A stretch of DNA of 64,000 nucleotides, from contig BMUD01000006.1 in NCBI GenBank assembly GCA_014650015.1, positions 133,839 to 197,838 of the forward strand. Reading direction: 5' to 3'. The position numbers were made by a program, and so were the translations under genes. The notes beneath the pieces were generated by a model, which saw only the letters and a program-made list of their open reading frames with translations, had not been told where the DNA came from and did no database searches. Numbering within the stretch: the stretch's first letter is position 1; the number at the start of each line of letters is the position of its first letter. Below are positions 1-7,170 of the stretch, piece by piece. Source of the stretch: Streptomyces griseoloalbus. Its GTDB lineage: Bacteria > Actinomycetota > Actinomycetes > Streptomycetales > Streptomycetaceae.

Positions 1-85
1 CTTTGACCGAACCCCGTACAACTTTCCATGACTTCCGTGTGGGCTCTGGCGCCGCTGTGACCTGCGGACTTTCAATGGTCCAACC

Positions 86-1150
86 ATGGCTCTGTTGCAC
101 GGGTTCACCCGTACGTCCCGGGTGCGAGGCACATCGACGGGTGCCGCGTCCCCCGCCCCCGTCGTACTGCCCGCCGACGACGAGGTGCTCCTCGACGCAC
201 CCGACGACGCGCTGGGCCGGGCGCTGGTCGGTGCGGCGGACGGTGACCACACACCGGCCGTCGAACTGCTCGCCGCCACCCGGCGCGCGGGCGCCTGGGA
301 GCACCGCGACCGGTATGTGCGGCGGCTCGCCCGCTTCGCGCGTTCGCGCCCCGAGTGGCTGGACACCTGGCGCGCTCTCGCCCCGCGCGACCCGGACGGG
401 CTGCTGGTGGACGCCCAGCGGGCGGTGGACCGCGCCTGGGACTCGCCGGCCCGGATCGAGCTGCTGCGCGAGGTGAGCCCGCTGATCACGACCGCCGCGC
501 GGTCGGACAGCCGCGATCCGGTGCCCTGGCGGCTCGCCCTGGACCACGCCCGGGGCGCGCACGCCGGTCACACGTACGTCGAGGAGCTGTGGGAGGCGGC
601 GGTGCGCCGCGCCCCGCACCACCACGGCTGCCATGTGGCGGCCCTGCGCTATCTGGCGTCCTCGTGGCACGGTTCGCACCGCGAGTGCTTCGACTTCGCG
701 GACCTGGCCGCGCAGGACGCGCCGGAGGGCTCGCTCACGCAGGCGCTGCCGCTGCGGGCGGCCTTCGGCTATCTGACCGACGACTGCGGTCCCGAAGTGC
801 GGCGCGAGCGGCTCGACGCGGCGGCCGACCGTGCCGTCGCGCTGTCCGCCCGGCTGCCGACGGGCCAGTGCTGGCCGGCCGAGCTGCGCAATCTGCTGAC
901 CTACGTCCTCGTCCGCCTGGAACGCTGGCAGGACGCCCTGGAGCAACTGCGCCTGACCGGCCCGTATGCGACGTCCTTCCCCTGGGACCGGGACGCCGAC
1001 GATCCGCTCGGCCGGTTCCTGGAGGTGCGTCAGACCGTGCGCACGGCGGTCGCGTACGGCTCCCCCACGGCCACAATGGGCTCCTCCGACTCGGCTTCCG
1101 ATCGTCCGAGGGGTGGGCAGGGCGGGCGACTCCGCTTCGGCGACCATTAG
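86..1150 (+). CDS. TPR-like hypothetical protein
   Basis: 354-residue soluble protein of unknown function. After about 30 poorly conserved residues the chain is almost entirely helical. Pairs of Trp and Ala/Leu-rich helices recur (RPEWLDTWRAL, DPVPWRLALDHARGAH, CWPAELRNLLTYVLVRLERWQDALEQL), which resembles a tetratricopeptide-type solenoid. No catalytic motif or signal peptide is visible. ATG at 86 is the first possible start, because the frame is closed by a stop at 29-31, but no strong ribosome binding site precedes it. It lies 11 bases before the LON-domain gene in the same direction, so the two may be cotranscribed. Coding bias is normal for the window. I do not recognise a named family. 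Confidence 0.75.
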   Translation: MALLHGFTRTSRVRGTSTGAASPAPVVLPADDEVLLDAPDDALGRALVGAADGDHTPAVELLAATRRAGAWEHRDRYVRRLARFARSRPEWLDTWRALAPRDPDGLLVDAQRAVDRAWDSPARIELLREVSPLITTAARSDSRDPVPWRLALDHARGAHAGHTYVEELWEAAVRRAPHHHGCHVAALRYLASSWHGSHRECFDFADLAAQDAPEGSLTQALPLRAAFGYLTDDCGPEVRRERLDAAADRAVALSARLPTGQCWPAELRNLLTYVLVRLERWQDALEQLRLTGPYATSFPWDRDADDPLGRFLEVRQTVRTAVAYGSPTATMGSSDSASDRPRGGQGGRLRFGDH

Positions 1151-1161
1151 GCTTTTGCGTC

Positions 1162-1902
1162 GTGACCACCGTCCGGCTTCCGCTCTTCCCCCTGAACACG
1201 GTGTTGTTCCCGGGGCTCGTGCTTCCGCTCAGCGTCTTCGAGGAGCGCTATCGCGCCCTGATGCGCGAGCTGCTCAAGACCCCCGAGGACGAGCCGCGCC
1301 GGTTCGCCGTCGTGGCGATCCGGGACGGCCACGAGGTGGCGCCGAGCGTCCCCGGCCTGCCCGACCCGACGGCCGTGCCCGACCAGGGCCCGGCGGCCGG
1401 CTTCGGCACCGACCCGCTGCGCGCCTTCCACAAGGTGGCCTGCGTGGCCGACGCGGCGACGATCCGGGAGCGGGCCGACGGCACCTTCGAGGTGCTGGCG
1501 ACCGGCACGACCCGGGTGCGGCTGCTGTCGGTCGACTCCTCGGGGCCCTATCTGACGGCCGAGTTGGATCCGGTGGCCGAGGATCCCGGCGAGGAGGCGG
1601 GGGCGCTGGCGGAGGGGGTGCTGCGGGCGTTCCGCCAGTACCAGAAGCGGCTGGCGGGAGCGCGGGAGCGGTCGCTGACGACCGGCGCGGACCTGCCGGA
1701 CGAGCCGGGTGTCGTCTCCTATCTGGTCGCCGCCGCGATGATGCTGGACACGCCGACGAAGCAGCGTCTGCTCCAGGCGCCGGACACCGCCTCCCGCCTC
1801 CGCGACGAGCTGAAACTCCTTCGCAGGGAGACGGCCATCATCCGTAACCTGCCCTCGTTGCCGTCGTCGGACCTGACGCGCGGCCCGACGAGTCTCAACT
1901 GA
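1162..1902 (+). CDS. LON peptidase N-terminal substrate-binding domain protein
   Basis: 246-residue protein made only of the LON substrate-binding (PUA-like) domain, without the ATPase or protease parts of Lon. The N-terminus RLPLFPLNTVLFPG followed by LPLSVFEERYRALM is the family hallmark. A central LATGTTRVRLL strand and a helical C-terminus (residues about 160-235) follow. GTG at 1162 is chosen because the conserved LFPLN segment begins only eight residues later and the upstream frame is a shadow of the preceding gene. Such stand-alone proteins are common in actinobacteria; a role in recognising unfolded proteins or ligands is inferred from the domain only. It ends 30 bases before ybaK. 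Confidence 0.88.
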   Translation: MTTVRLPLFPLNTVLFPGLVLPLSVFEERYRALMRELLKTPEDEPRRFAVVAIRDGHEVAPSVPGLPDPTAVPDQGPAAGFGTDPLRAFHKVACVADAATIRERADGTFEVLATGTTRVRLLSVDSSGPYLTAELDPVAEDPGEEAGALAEGVLRAFRQYQKRLAGARERSLTTGADLPDEPGVVSYLVAAAMMLDTPTKQRLLQAPDTASRLRDELKLLRRETAIIRNLPSLPSSDLTRGPTSLN

Positions 1903-1932
1903 CGTACGACTGTCTGGGGGGTACACGCAGCG

Positions 1933-2436
1933 ATGGCGAAGAAGTCCAGGAAACAGCAGCAGTCCGGGGGCACGCCCGCGACGGTCGCGCTCGCCGCGGC
2001 CGGTGTGCCGTTCACCGTCCACTCCTATGACCACGACCCCTCCCACCCGTCGTACGGCGAGGAGGCGGCCGAGGCGATGGGCGTCTCGCCGGACCGGGTC
2101 TTCAAGACGCTGGTGGCGGACGTCGACGGCGCGCTGACGGTGGCGGTGGTCCCGGTGGCAGGCCAGCTGGACCTCAAGGCCCTCGCGGCGGCGGTCGGCG
2201 GCAAGCGGGCGGCGATGGCCGACCCGGCGCTGGCGGAGCGCACCACGGGATACGTCCGCGGCGGCATCTCGCCACTGGGCCAGCGCAAGAGGCTGCCCAC
2301 GGTCCTGGACGAGTCGGCCAGGCTGCACGGGACGATCTGCGTCTCGGCCGGCCGCCGCGGCCTGGAGGTCGAACTCTCCCCCGACGACCTGACCGAGCTG
2401 ACCTCCGCGACCCTGGCCCCGATCGGGCGCGCGTAG
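1933..2436 (+). CDS. ybaK: Cys-tRNA(Pro)/Cys-tRNA(Cys) deacylase, YbaK family
   Basis: 167-residue trans-editing protein of the YbaK/ProX superfamily, which hydrolyses mischarged aminoacyl-tRNAs such as Cys-tRNA(Pro). Family features are visible: the early segment GVPFTVHSYDHDP, RVFKTLVADVDG with the catalytically important lysine near residue 60, a VPVAGQLDLKAL strand-helix, and GGISPLGQRKRLPTVLD in the second half. Length matches the family. The N-terminus is basic and Gln-rich (MAKKSRKQQQ). ATG at 1933 is the natural start and follows the LON gene by 30 bases. The stop at 2434-2436 is followed by a three-copy tandem repeat. Confidence 0.93.
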   Translation: MAKKSRKQQQSGGTPATVALAAAGVPFTVHSYDHDPSHPSYGEEAAEAMGVSPDRVFKTLVADVDGALTVAVVPVAGQLDLKALAAAVGGKRAAMADPALAERTTGYVRGGISPLGQRKRLPTVLDESARLHGTICVSAGRRGLEVELSPDDLTELTSATLAPIGRA

Positions 2437-2450
2437 CCGGTCGGCGTCAG

Positions 2451-2510
2451 CGGGGCATTACGGTGGGGTACGGGGCATGACGGTGGGGTACGGGGCATGA
2501 CGGTAGGACA
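2451..2510. repeat. Three tandem 20-bp repeats
   Basis: Three head-to-tail copies of a 20-base unit reading cggggcat(t/g)acggtggggta occupy 2451-2470, 2471-2490 and 2491-2510. The third copy is diverged at its end. An inverted repeat, gagggcct at 2512-2519 against aggccctc at 2563-2570, follows directly. The array lies between the stop of ybaK and the convergent DUF2567 gene and overlaps no credible gene. Confidence 0.85.
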
Positions 2511-2621
2511 CGAGGGCCTCCCGCGCTCGGGCGCGGATGTCGCGATCCACACCGAACCCAGAAGGCCCTCACCTGTTCAAGCACCCAGCACGCGTGCCAC
2601 CGACGTCCCGGGACAGCCCAC

Positions 2622-3341
2622 TCAGGCCTTCGGTCCGGCGCCCTGGGGGGCGTACGGTCCCTGGGGTGCGAGGGGGTCCGGGTCACGGGGGCCGAACAGG
2701 CCCGTCAGGCCCAGGTGCAGGACGAGTGCCGCGAAGGGCCAGACCAGCAGCGCGCCCTTCGCGCTCAGCCTCAGCGGTGCGTCGAAGGTGACGCCCTTGC
2801 CGGCGCTCCTTGCCTGCGCGACCACATCCTGCGCGGGTCCGAGCCACACGCCGAGCCGCCAGGCCAGCAGCGATCCGAGCAGCCCTCCGACGGCCAGCGC
2901 CACCACCAGCGGCACACCTCCGCGGCGGCGTACCAGGAACGCGACGAGCGCGCTCACCGCGCCGAAGCCCAGGGCGAGGAGCGAGAACGTCCCGTCGACC
3001 CCGACGGCCTGCTCGCCCTCGGAGTCCTTGAAGTAGACGACCCAGGTGTCGCCGACCACGTCACCCACCAGCGGCACGCGCGGCGCCAGCCACCACCACA
3101 GCACACCGAGCAGCACCCCGCCGAGCGCCACCGCCACCGCCGTCACGGCGGCCTCCCGCATTTCGGTCTTCATCCCGGGGCCGTCCTGGTCGTACCACCA
3201 GCCGTGCCGCGGATACTCGGCGTGCCCGGTGTCCCCGGAGTGCTGGAACGCGGCGGCCGCCGGCCCGTCGGCCGGCGTCTGCCACGCGTCCCGCGCGGAA
3301 GGTTCATGCGGAGGCGGCGGTGGTGTCAGAGGTGCGCTCAC
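2622..3341 (-). CDS. DUF2567 membrane protein
   Basis: 239-residue integral membrane protein matching DUF2567, an actinobacterial family of unknown function. The first 60 residues are Pro/Ala-rich and cytoplasmic-looking (MSAPLTPPPPPHEP, HGWWYDQDG). Four hydrophobic segments follow at roughly residues 66-86, 118-135, 143-165 and 196-216. The soluble stretch between the first two carries VVGDTWVVYFKDSEGEQAVGVDGTF. GTG at 3341 is chosen. It is the last gene of a reverse-strand group with the ABC transporter, 34 bases downstream of the permease, and may share its transcript. Confidence 0.85.
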   Translation of the reverse strand: MSAPLTPPPPPHEPSARDAWQTPADGPAAAAFQHSGDTGHAEYPRHGWWYDQDGPGMKTEMREAAVTAVAVALGGVLLGVLWWWLAPRVPLVGDVVGDTWVVYFKDSEGEQAVGVDGTFSLLALGFGAVSALVAFLVRRRGGVPLVVALAVGGLLGSLLAWRLGVWLGPAQDVVAQARSAGKGVTFDAPLRLSAKGALLVWPFAALVLHLGLTGLFGPRDPDPLAPQGPYAPQGAGPKA

Positions 3342-3375
3342 CCTGACATCGTGCCAGGCCCGGCTGTGCGGCGCG

Positions 3376-4290
3376 TCACCGGACGGCCGCCCTGCGGTAC
3401 GCCCAGGTCGCCACGGCCAGCGAGATCACGCCGACGCCCACGCACACGGCGAGGTCACCGAGCACGCGGGCCCAGTCGGGATGGGGTCCGAAGGTCCGCG
3501 CGAAGGCCTCGACGCCGTACGTCGACGGCAGCAGGTCGCGGGCGAGGCGCACCGCCTCCGGCATCCGCTCCGGTGGCAGCACGCCCAGCAGCAGCGCCGC
3601 CGACATACCCAGCTGCCCGAGCAGCGTGGCCAGTTCCGGCCGGGGCGCGAGCAGGCCGAGGGCCGCCCCGAGCCCGGCGAGCGCGGCACCCGCGAGCGGG
3701 ATCACCGCGACCAGGATCCACAGATGCGCCACCGGCAGCCCGAACAGCGCGCACCCGAAGAGGGCGGTCACGACGGTCCCCGGCACGGTGAACGACGCGT
3801 ACGCGCCGGCCGCGCCCAGCACCACCGCGGCCGGCGGCACGGGCAGGGTGGCGTAGTGGTCGAGCCCGCCGCTGGCCCGCAGCTGCCCGAAGTACTGGGC
3901 GAGGAGGTTCAGCGCGACGAAGGCGACGACCAGCACCGCCGAGCCGGCGACCACGGCCTGCGCCTCGCCGCCGCCGTCCACGACCCCGCGCATCAGGATC
4001 ATGATGCCGATCGACTGGAAGGTGGCCACGAACAGCAGCGGGATCCGCGCGACCCGTGCCCGGGACAGCTGTGCCCGGTACACGGCCGCCAGCGACGGCC
4101 ACAGCCGCGCCCGGGGGCCGAGCTCGGCCGGTGCCGGCGCGGCCTGCTTCCGGGCCAGGGCGCCGCCCGGCAGGACATCGGCGGGTACGACACTCACGTC
4201 GTGCTGCTCCCCTTCGTCAGGATTCGCTCCGGCGCCCGCTCCGTTCTGTGCGGAGACGGCGGCCTGTGAGCTCACGGCCCGGGTGCTCAC
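3376..4290 (-). CDS. ABC-2 type transporter permease
   Basis: 304-residue membrane subunit of an ABC-2 exporter. A soluble N-terminus of about 70 residues leads to six hydrophobic segments, including residues about 80-100, 110-130, 150-170, 180-205 and 270-295. The family signature is clear near LARDLLPSTYGVEAF, just before the last membrane span. The GTG start at 4290 overlaps the stop of the ATPase gene by four bases (GTGA), so the subunits are translationally coupled. A later GTG (VSVVPAD) is possible but loses the overlap. Substrate unknown; drug or lipid export is typical of the family. Confidence 0.9.
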   Translation of the reverse strand: MSTRAVSSQAAVSAQNGAGAGANPDEGEQHDVSVVPADVLPGGALARKQAAPAPAELGPRARLWPSLAAVYRAQLSRARVARIPLLFVATFQSIGIMILMRGVVDGGGEAQAVVAGSAVLVVAFVALNLLAQYFGQLRASGGLDHYATLPVPPAAVVLGAAGAYASFTVPGTVVTALFGCALFGLPVAHLWILVAVIPLAGAALAGLGAALGLLAPRPELATLLGQLGMSAALLLGVLPPERMPEAVRLARDLLPSTYGVEAFARTFGPHPDWARVLGDLAVCVGVGVISLAVATWAYRRAAVR

Positions 4291-5354
4291 GCCTTCACCA
4301 GCCCCTGCCGCACGGCGCCGCCCAGCGCCAGGTAGACGTCCTCCAGGCTGGGCGTGGCCAGCGTGAAGTCGTCCAGGGCGGCGAAGGCGGCCCCACCGGT
4401 GACGGTGGCGACGACCGTACGGGCCTCCTCGGGTGCCAGGCGCAGGGTCCAGCGGCGGCCCGACTCGACGACCCGGTCGCGCAGCGCGGCGACCTCGGGC
4501 ACGTGCAGGGGGGCGGCCTCGCGCCACACCAGATCGACCCGGACCTCGCCGGCGACCTGCTCCTTGAGTCCGGCCGGGGAGTCGCAGGCGATGACCCGGC
4601 CCCGGTCGAGCACGGCGACCCGGTCGAGGACCGTCTCGGCCTCGATGACGTTGTGGGTGACCAGCAGCACGGTCGTGCCGCGGTCGGCGCGGCGCCGGTC
4701 GACGGCGGACCACACCGCGCGCCGTGCCACGGGGTCCATGCCGGTGGTGGGCTCGTCGAGCACGAGCAGGGGCCGCTCCCCCACCAGCGCGGCGGCGAAA
4801 CAGGCCAGCCGGCGCTGGCCGCCCGACAGTTTCCTCAGCGGGCGCCCGGCGATCGGGGCGAGTCCCAGTTCGTCGAGGACGTCGTCCCGCTCGGCCCGCG
4901 CCCGCCGCGCCTCGAGCCCGCGCAGCCGGCCGGTGGTCTCGACGGCCAGCGACACGGTCAGTTCGTCGAGGGCACTGGACTCCTGGCCGAGGTAGGCGAG
5001 GATGCGTGAGGCCCGCTCGGGGTGGCGCACGATGTCGTGGCCGAGGATCTCCACACTGCCGCGGTCGGGCCGCATCAGCCCGGTCAGCTGGCGCACGAGG
5101 GTGGACTTGCCCGCGCCGTTCGGCCCGAGCAGGCCGAAGATCTCACCGCGCCGGATGTCGAGCCGTACGTCGTCGGTGGCGCGGACCTCGGGGGTGGCCG
5201 GCACTCCGCGCCGTCCGCGCACCGCCGGATAGGTCTTGGTCAGCCCGCGCACCGCACACACGACGTCATCACCGTGCCGGAATCCCTGTGCCGCGCGCGT
5301 ACTCACAAGGAACGAGCCTACGGGGTCCCGCCCTCCACCCCGCTCCCGGGTCAC
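4287..5354 (-). CDS. ABC transporter ATP-binding protein
   Basis: 355-residue nucleotide-binding subunit of the ABC-2 exporter. Visible motifs are Walker A GPNGAGKST (near residue 83), the Q-loop in YLGQESSALDE, signature LSGGQRRL, Walker B LLVLDEPTTGMD and the H-loop VTHN. The C-terminal 100 residues form the regulatory extension usual in daunorubicin-resistance-type ATPases. GTG at 5354 has GGAG five bases upstream. A second GTG at 5306 would give a shorter N-terminus closer to the family average, but its ribosome binding site is weak. It is the first gene of the two- or three-gene operon with the permease and DUF2567. Confidence 0.92.
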   Translation of the reverse strand: MTRERGGGRDPVGSFLVSTRAAQGFRHGDDVVCAVRGLTKTYPAVRGRRGVPATPEVRATDDVRLDIRRGEIFGLLGPNGAGKSTLVRQLTGLMRPDRGSVEILGHDIVRHPERASRILAYLGQESSALDELTVSLAVETTGRLRGLEARRARAERDDVLDELGLAPIAGRPLRKLSGGQRRLACFAAALVGERPLLVLDEPTTGMDPVARRAVWSAVDRRRADRGTTVLLVTHNVIEAETVLDRVAVLDRGRVIACDSPAGLKEQVAGEVRVDLVWREAAPLHVPEVAALRDRVVESGRRWTLRLAPEEARTVVATVTGGAAFAALDDFTLATPSLEDVYLALGGAVRQGLVKA

Positions 5355-5448
5355 CCCCGCTCCGCATTTCAGCCCCTACGAGCAGGAACGCGCCGCAAGC
5401 CGACCCGACCACCCCACACACGGTCCAACCTCCGCACCGCCCGCCCGC

Positions 5449-6657
5449 TCACTCCCCGGCGGGAGCCCGTTCCGTGCCGGTGCGGACGTCGAGCTCCCGC
5501 CAGAAGCCCGCTCGGATGGCGTAGCGGTCGCGTTCGTCGATCTGGTCGTCCTTGTGGGCCAGGAGCCCGAAGCGGGCCGCGTAGCGCAGCAGCTCGCCGT
5601 CGATGCGGTGCGGGATGCGGGGGTACATGGCGGACAGCTTCTGGATGTGGCTCTGGTCGCCGAGCCGCTCCACCCAGCGCCGGGCGAAGACCTGCCCCAC
5701 CTCGAAGGGGTCGCCGCCGACGGTGGTGATGTCCTCCTCGCGGTCGGCCCACCGCTGCTCGGCGGTGGTCAGCTGGGCGAGGGTCGGCATGGAGGCGGCG
5801 TCCGGCGGCTCGGCGACGGGCCGGTCGACCCAGCCCTTGTCGGAGGACCAGCGCAGGGTGGCGGAGGCGGGCTGCTGGGCCTGGTGCGGGGCCGGGCTGC
5901 GCAGCGCGGCCAGGTCCTTCGGGGTGGGCACGCCCTTGGCCGTGTGTGCCGGCTCGGCGGTGCCGCTGTCCCCGGCGGCGGCCGGGTGCCGCGGTTCCTG
6001 CGCGGTCCGCTCGGCCGCCGCGGCGAGCGCGGAATCCGGCAGCGGCGCGGAGAGGATCGCCGCGATCTCCGGCCGGGGCACGGGCGACGGCGCGCACACC
6101 CCGGTGCTGTCCTTCGCCCGCACCGCCTGGGTGATCCACGCCCGGTCCAGTACCCGGCGTTCGTCGGCCTCGGCGACCAGGTCCTCTGACTGGTTGTAGT
6201 CCCCGTCGGCGGCCTGCACGGCCCACAGGTGCACGGCGACGCCGTGTTCCTTGGCGGCCATCATGCCGGGCAGCAGATCGCCGTCCCCGGTGACCAGCAC
6301 GATGTCGGAGCAGGCGCGATTGCGGGCCAGCTCGGTCAGCTCGGCGTGCATCGCGGCGTCGACGCCCTTCTGCGCCCAGCGGCCGTCGCTGCGGGTCAGC
6401 GCCCCCAGCCGGACGGTGACCCGGGGCATCACGCGCAGCCTGCGGTGCTCGGGCTGCGGGACGCGGTCGGGGGCGCCGTCGAACCAGTAGATGCGCAGCA
6501 GCGGCTGCCGCGTGTCGTTCTCGGCGCGGTCACGCAGCCCCTGGATGAGGGCCGCGTGGTCGACGGTGATGCGGGACCGCGACGGCTCCCCGGCGAGGAG
6601 ACTGGCGGCGGCCCCCAGCAGATACCCGGCATCCACCAGGACGATGCAGCGGTCCAC
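5449..6657 (-). CDS. NYN (PIN-like) domain protein
   Basis: 402-residue protein. Residues 1-175 form a NYN domain of the PIN nuclease fold: CIVLVDAGYLLGAA with the first acidic residue, YWFDGAP, KGVDAAMHAELTELA, and DIVLVTGDGDLLPGM with the clustered aspartates expected to bind metal. A Pro/Ala-rich linker (about 190-265) joins a conserved C-terminal region (about 280-395) with FARRWVERLG and LLRYAARFGLL, which may be a helix-turn-helix RNA-binding module. GTG at 6657 is preferred over GTG at 6666 because AGAGG directly abuts 6666 but lies nine bases before 6657. Probably an RNase or RNA-binding protein; the substrate is unknown. Confidence 0.85.
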   Translation of the reverse strand: MDRCIVLVDAGYLLGAAASLLAGEPSRSRITVDHAALIQGLRDRAENDTRQPLLRIYWFDGAPDRVPQPEHRRLRVMPRVTVRLGALTRSDGRWAQKGVDAAMHAELTELARNRACSDIVLVTGDGDLLPGMMAAKEHGVAVHLWAVQAADGDYNQSEDLVAEADERRVLDRAWITQAVRAKDSTGVCAPSPVPRPEIAAILSAPLPDSALAAAAERTAQEPRHPAAAGDSGTAEPAHTAKGVPTPKDLAALRSPAPHQAQQPASATLRWSSDKGWVDRPVAEPPDAASMPTLAQLTTAEQRWADREEDITTVGGDPFEVGQVFARRWVERLGDQSHIQKLSAMYPRIPHRIDGELLRYAARFGLLAHKDDQIDERDRYAIRAGFWRELDVRTGTERAPAGE

Positions 6658-6878
6658 GCGATCCACCCTCTTTCCGGGAGGTTTGCTTCGGGCTTGCTTC
6701 GAGTCTGCCCGACCACGCCGGGGTTAACGGCCCGAACTCGATCTTCGGCGTGGCGTTTCCACACTTCCTCCCCCGACCACCCCGGTCACACACGGTAATT
6801 GTCCGACATGCGCGCGTTGTCGGGCTATGTGAATCTGGTCCCGGCCCTGGCCCCTAGTCCCCCACAGGAGGCATCACC

Positions 6879-7046
6879 ATGGCCAAGAACAAGAACCGTG
6901 ACCGTAAGCAGCCCCAGGCCGAGCGCGCGCAGCGGGCGACGCAGCCGTCCACGATGGAGACGCCGGACGAGCAGCGCACCACGCAGGTGATCCCCGGCGA
7001 GGTCGGCCGGGGCAAGGGCCGGCAGAAGCGCTTCGGCCACAACTGA
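6879..7046 (+). CDS. Small basic conserved protein, 55 residues
   Basis: A 55-residue ORF begins at ATG 6879 with a near-perfect AGGAGG site at 6866-6871 and stops at 7044-7046. The product is highly charged and hydrophilic (MAKNKNRDRKQPQAERAQR at the N-terminus, GRGKGRQKRFGHN at the end) with no hydrophobic segment, so it is probably soluble and disordered, possibly nucleic-acid binding. Codon third positions are GC-rich in this frame. A 13-bp terminator hairpin follows 38 bases after the stop, consistent with a short monocistronic transcript. Function unknown. Confidence 0.82.
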   Translation: MAKNKNRDRKQPQAERAQRATQPSTMETPDEQRTTQVIPGEVGRGKGRQKRFGHN

Positions 7047-7084
7047 CATCCGCGTCACGGGCCGTTGCGGCCCGGGCACATGAA

Positions 7085-7116
7085 GAGGGGCGCACCCGCC
7101 ACAGGGTGCGCCCCTC
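7085..7116 (+). terminator. Intrinsic terminator, 13-bp stem
   Basis: A perfect 13-bp stem (7085-7097 with 7104-7116) around the loop gccaca. It lies between the small basic protein gene and the convergent dnaE gene and could serve both. No U-run follows, as is usual in streptomycetes. Confidence 0.8.
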
Positions 7117-7170
7117 ACGCGCGCCGGCAGGGGCAGGGACCCGGTCCGGGCCCTGCTCCCGCCAACCCGC

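Noticed and set aside
2437-2621. Intact insertion sequence
   Set aside because: Only short repeats are present. No transposase frame with conserved residues is found in the 185 bases.
4290-4713. Longer N-terminus of the ABC permease frame
   Set aside because: It overlaps the ATPase gene extensively, lacks conserved sequence, and the GTGA overlap at 4287-4290 fixes the start.
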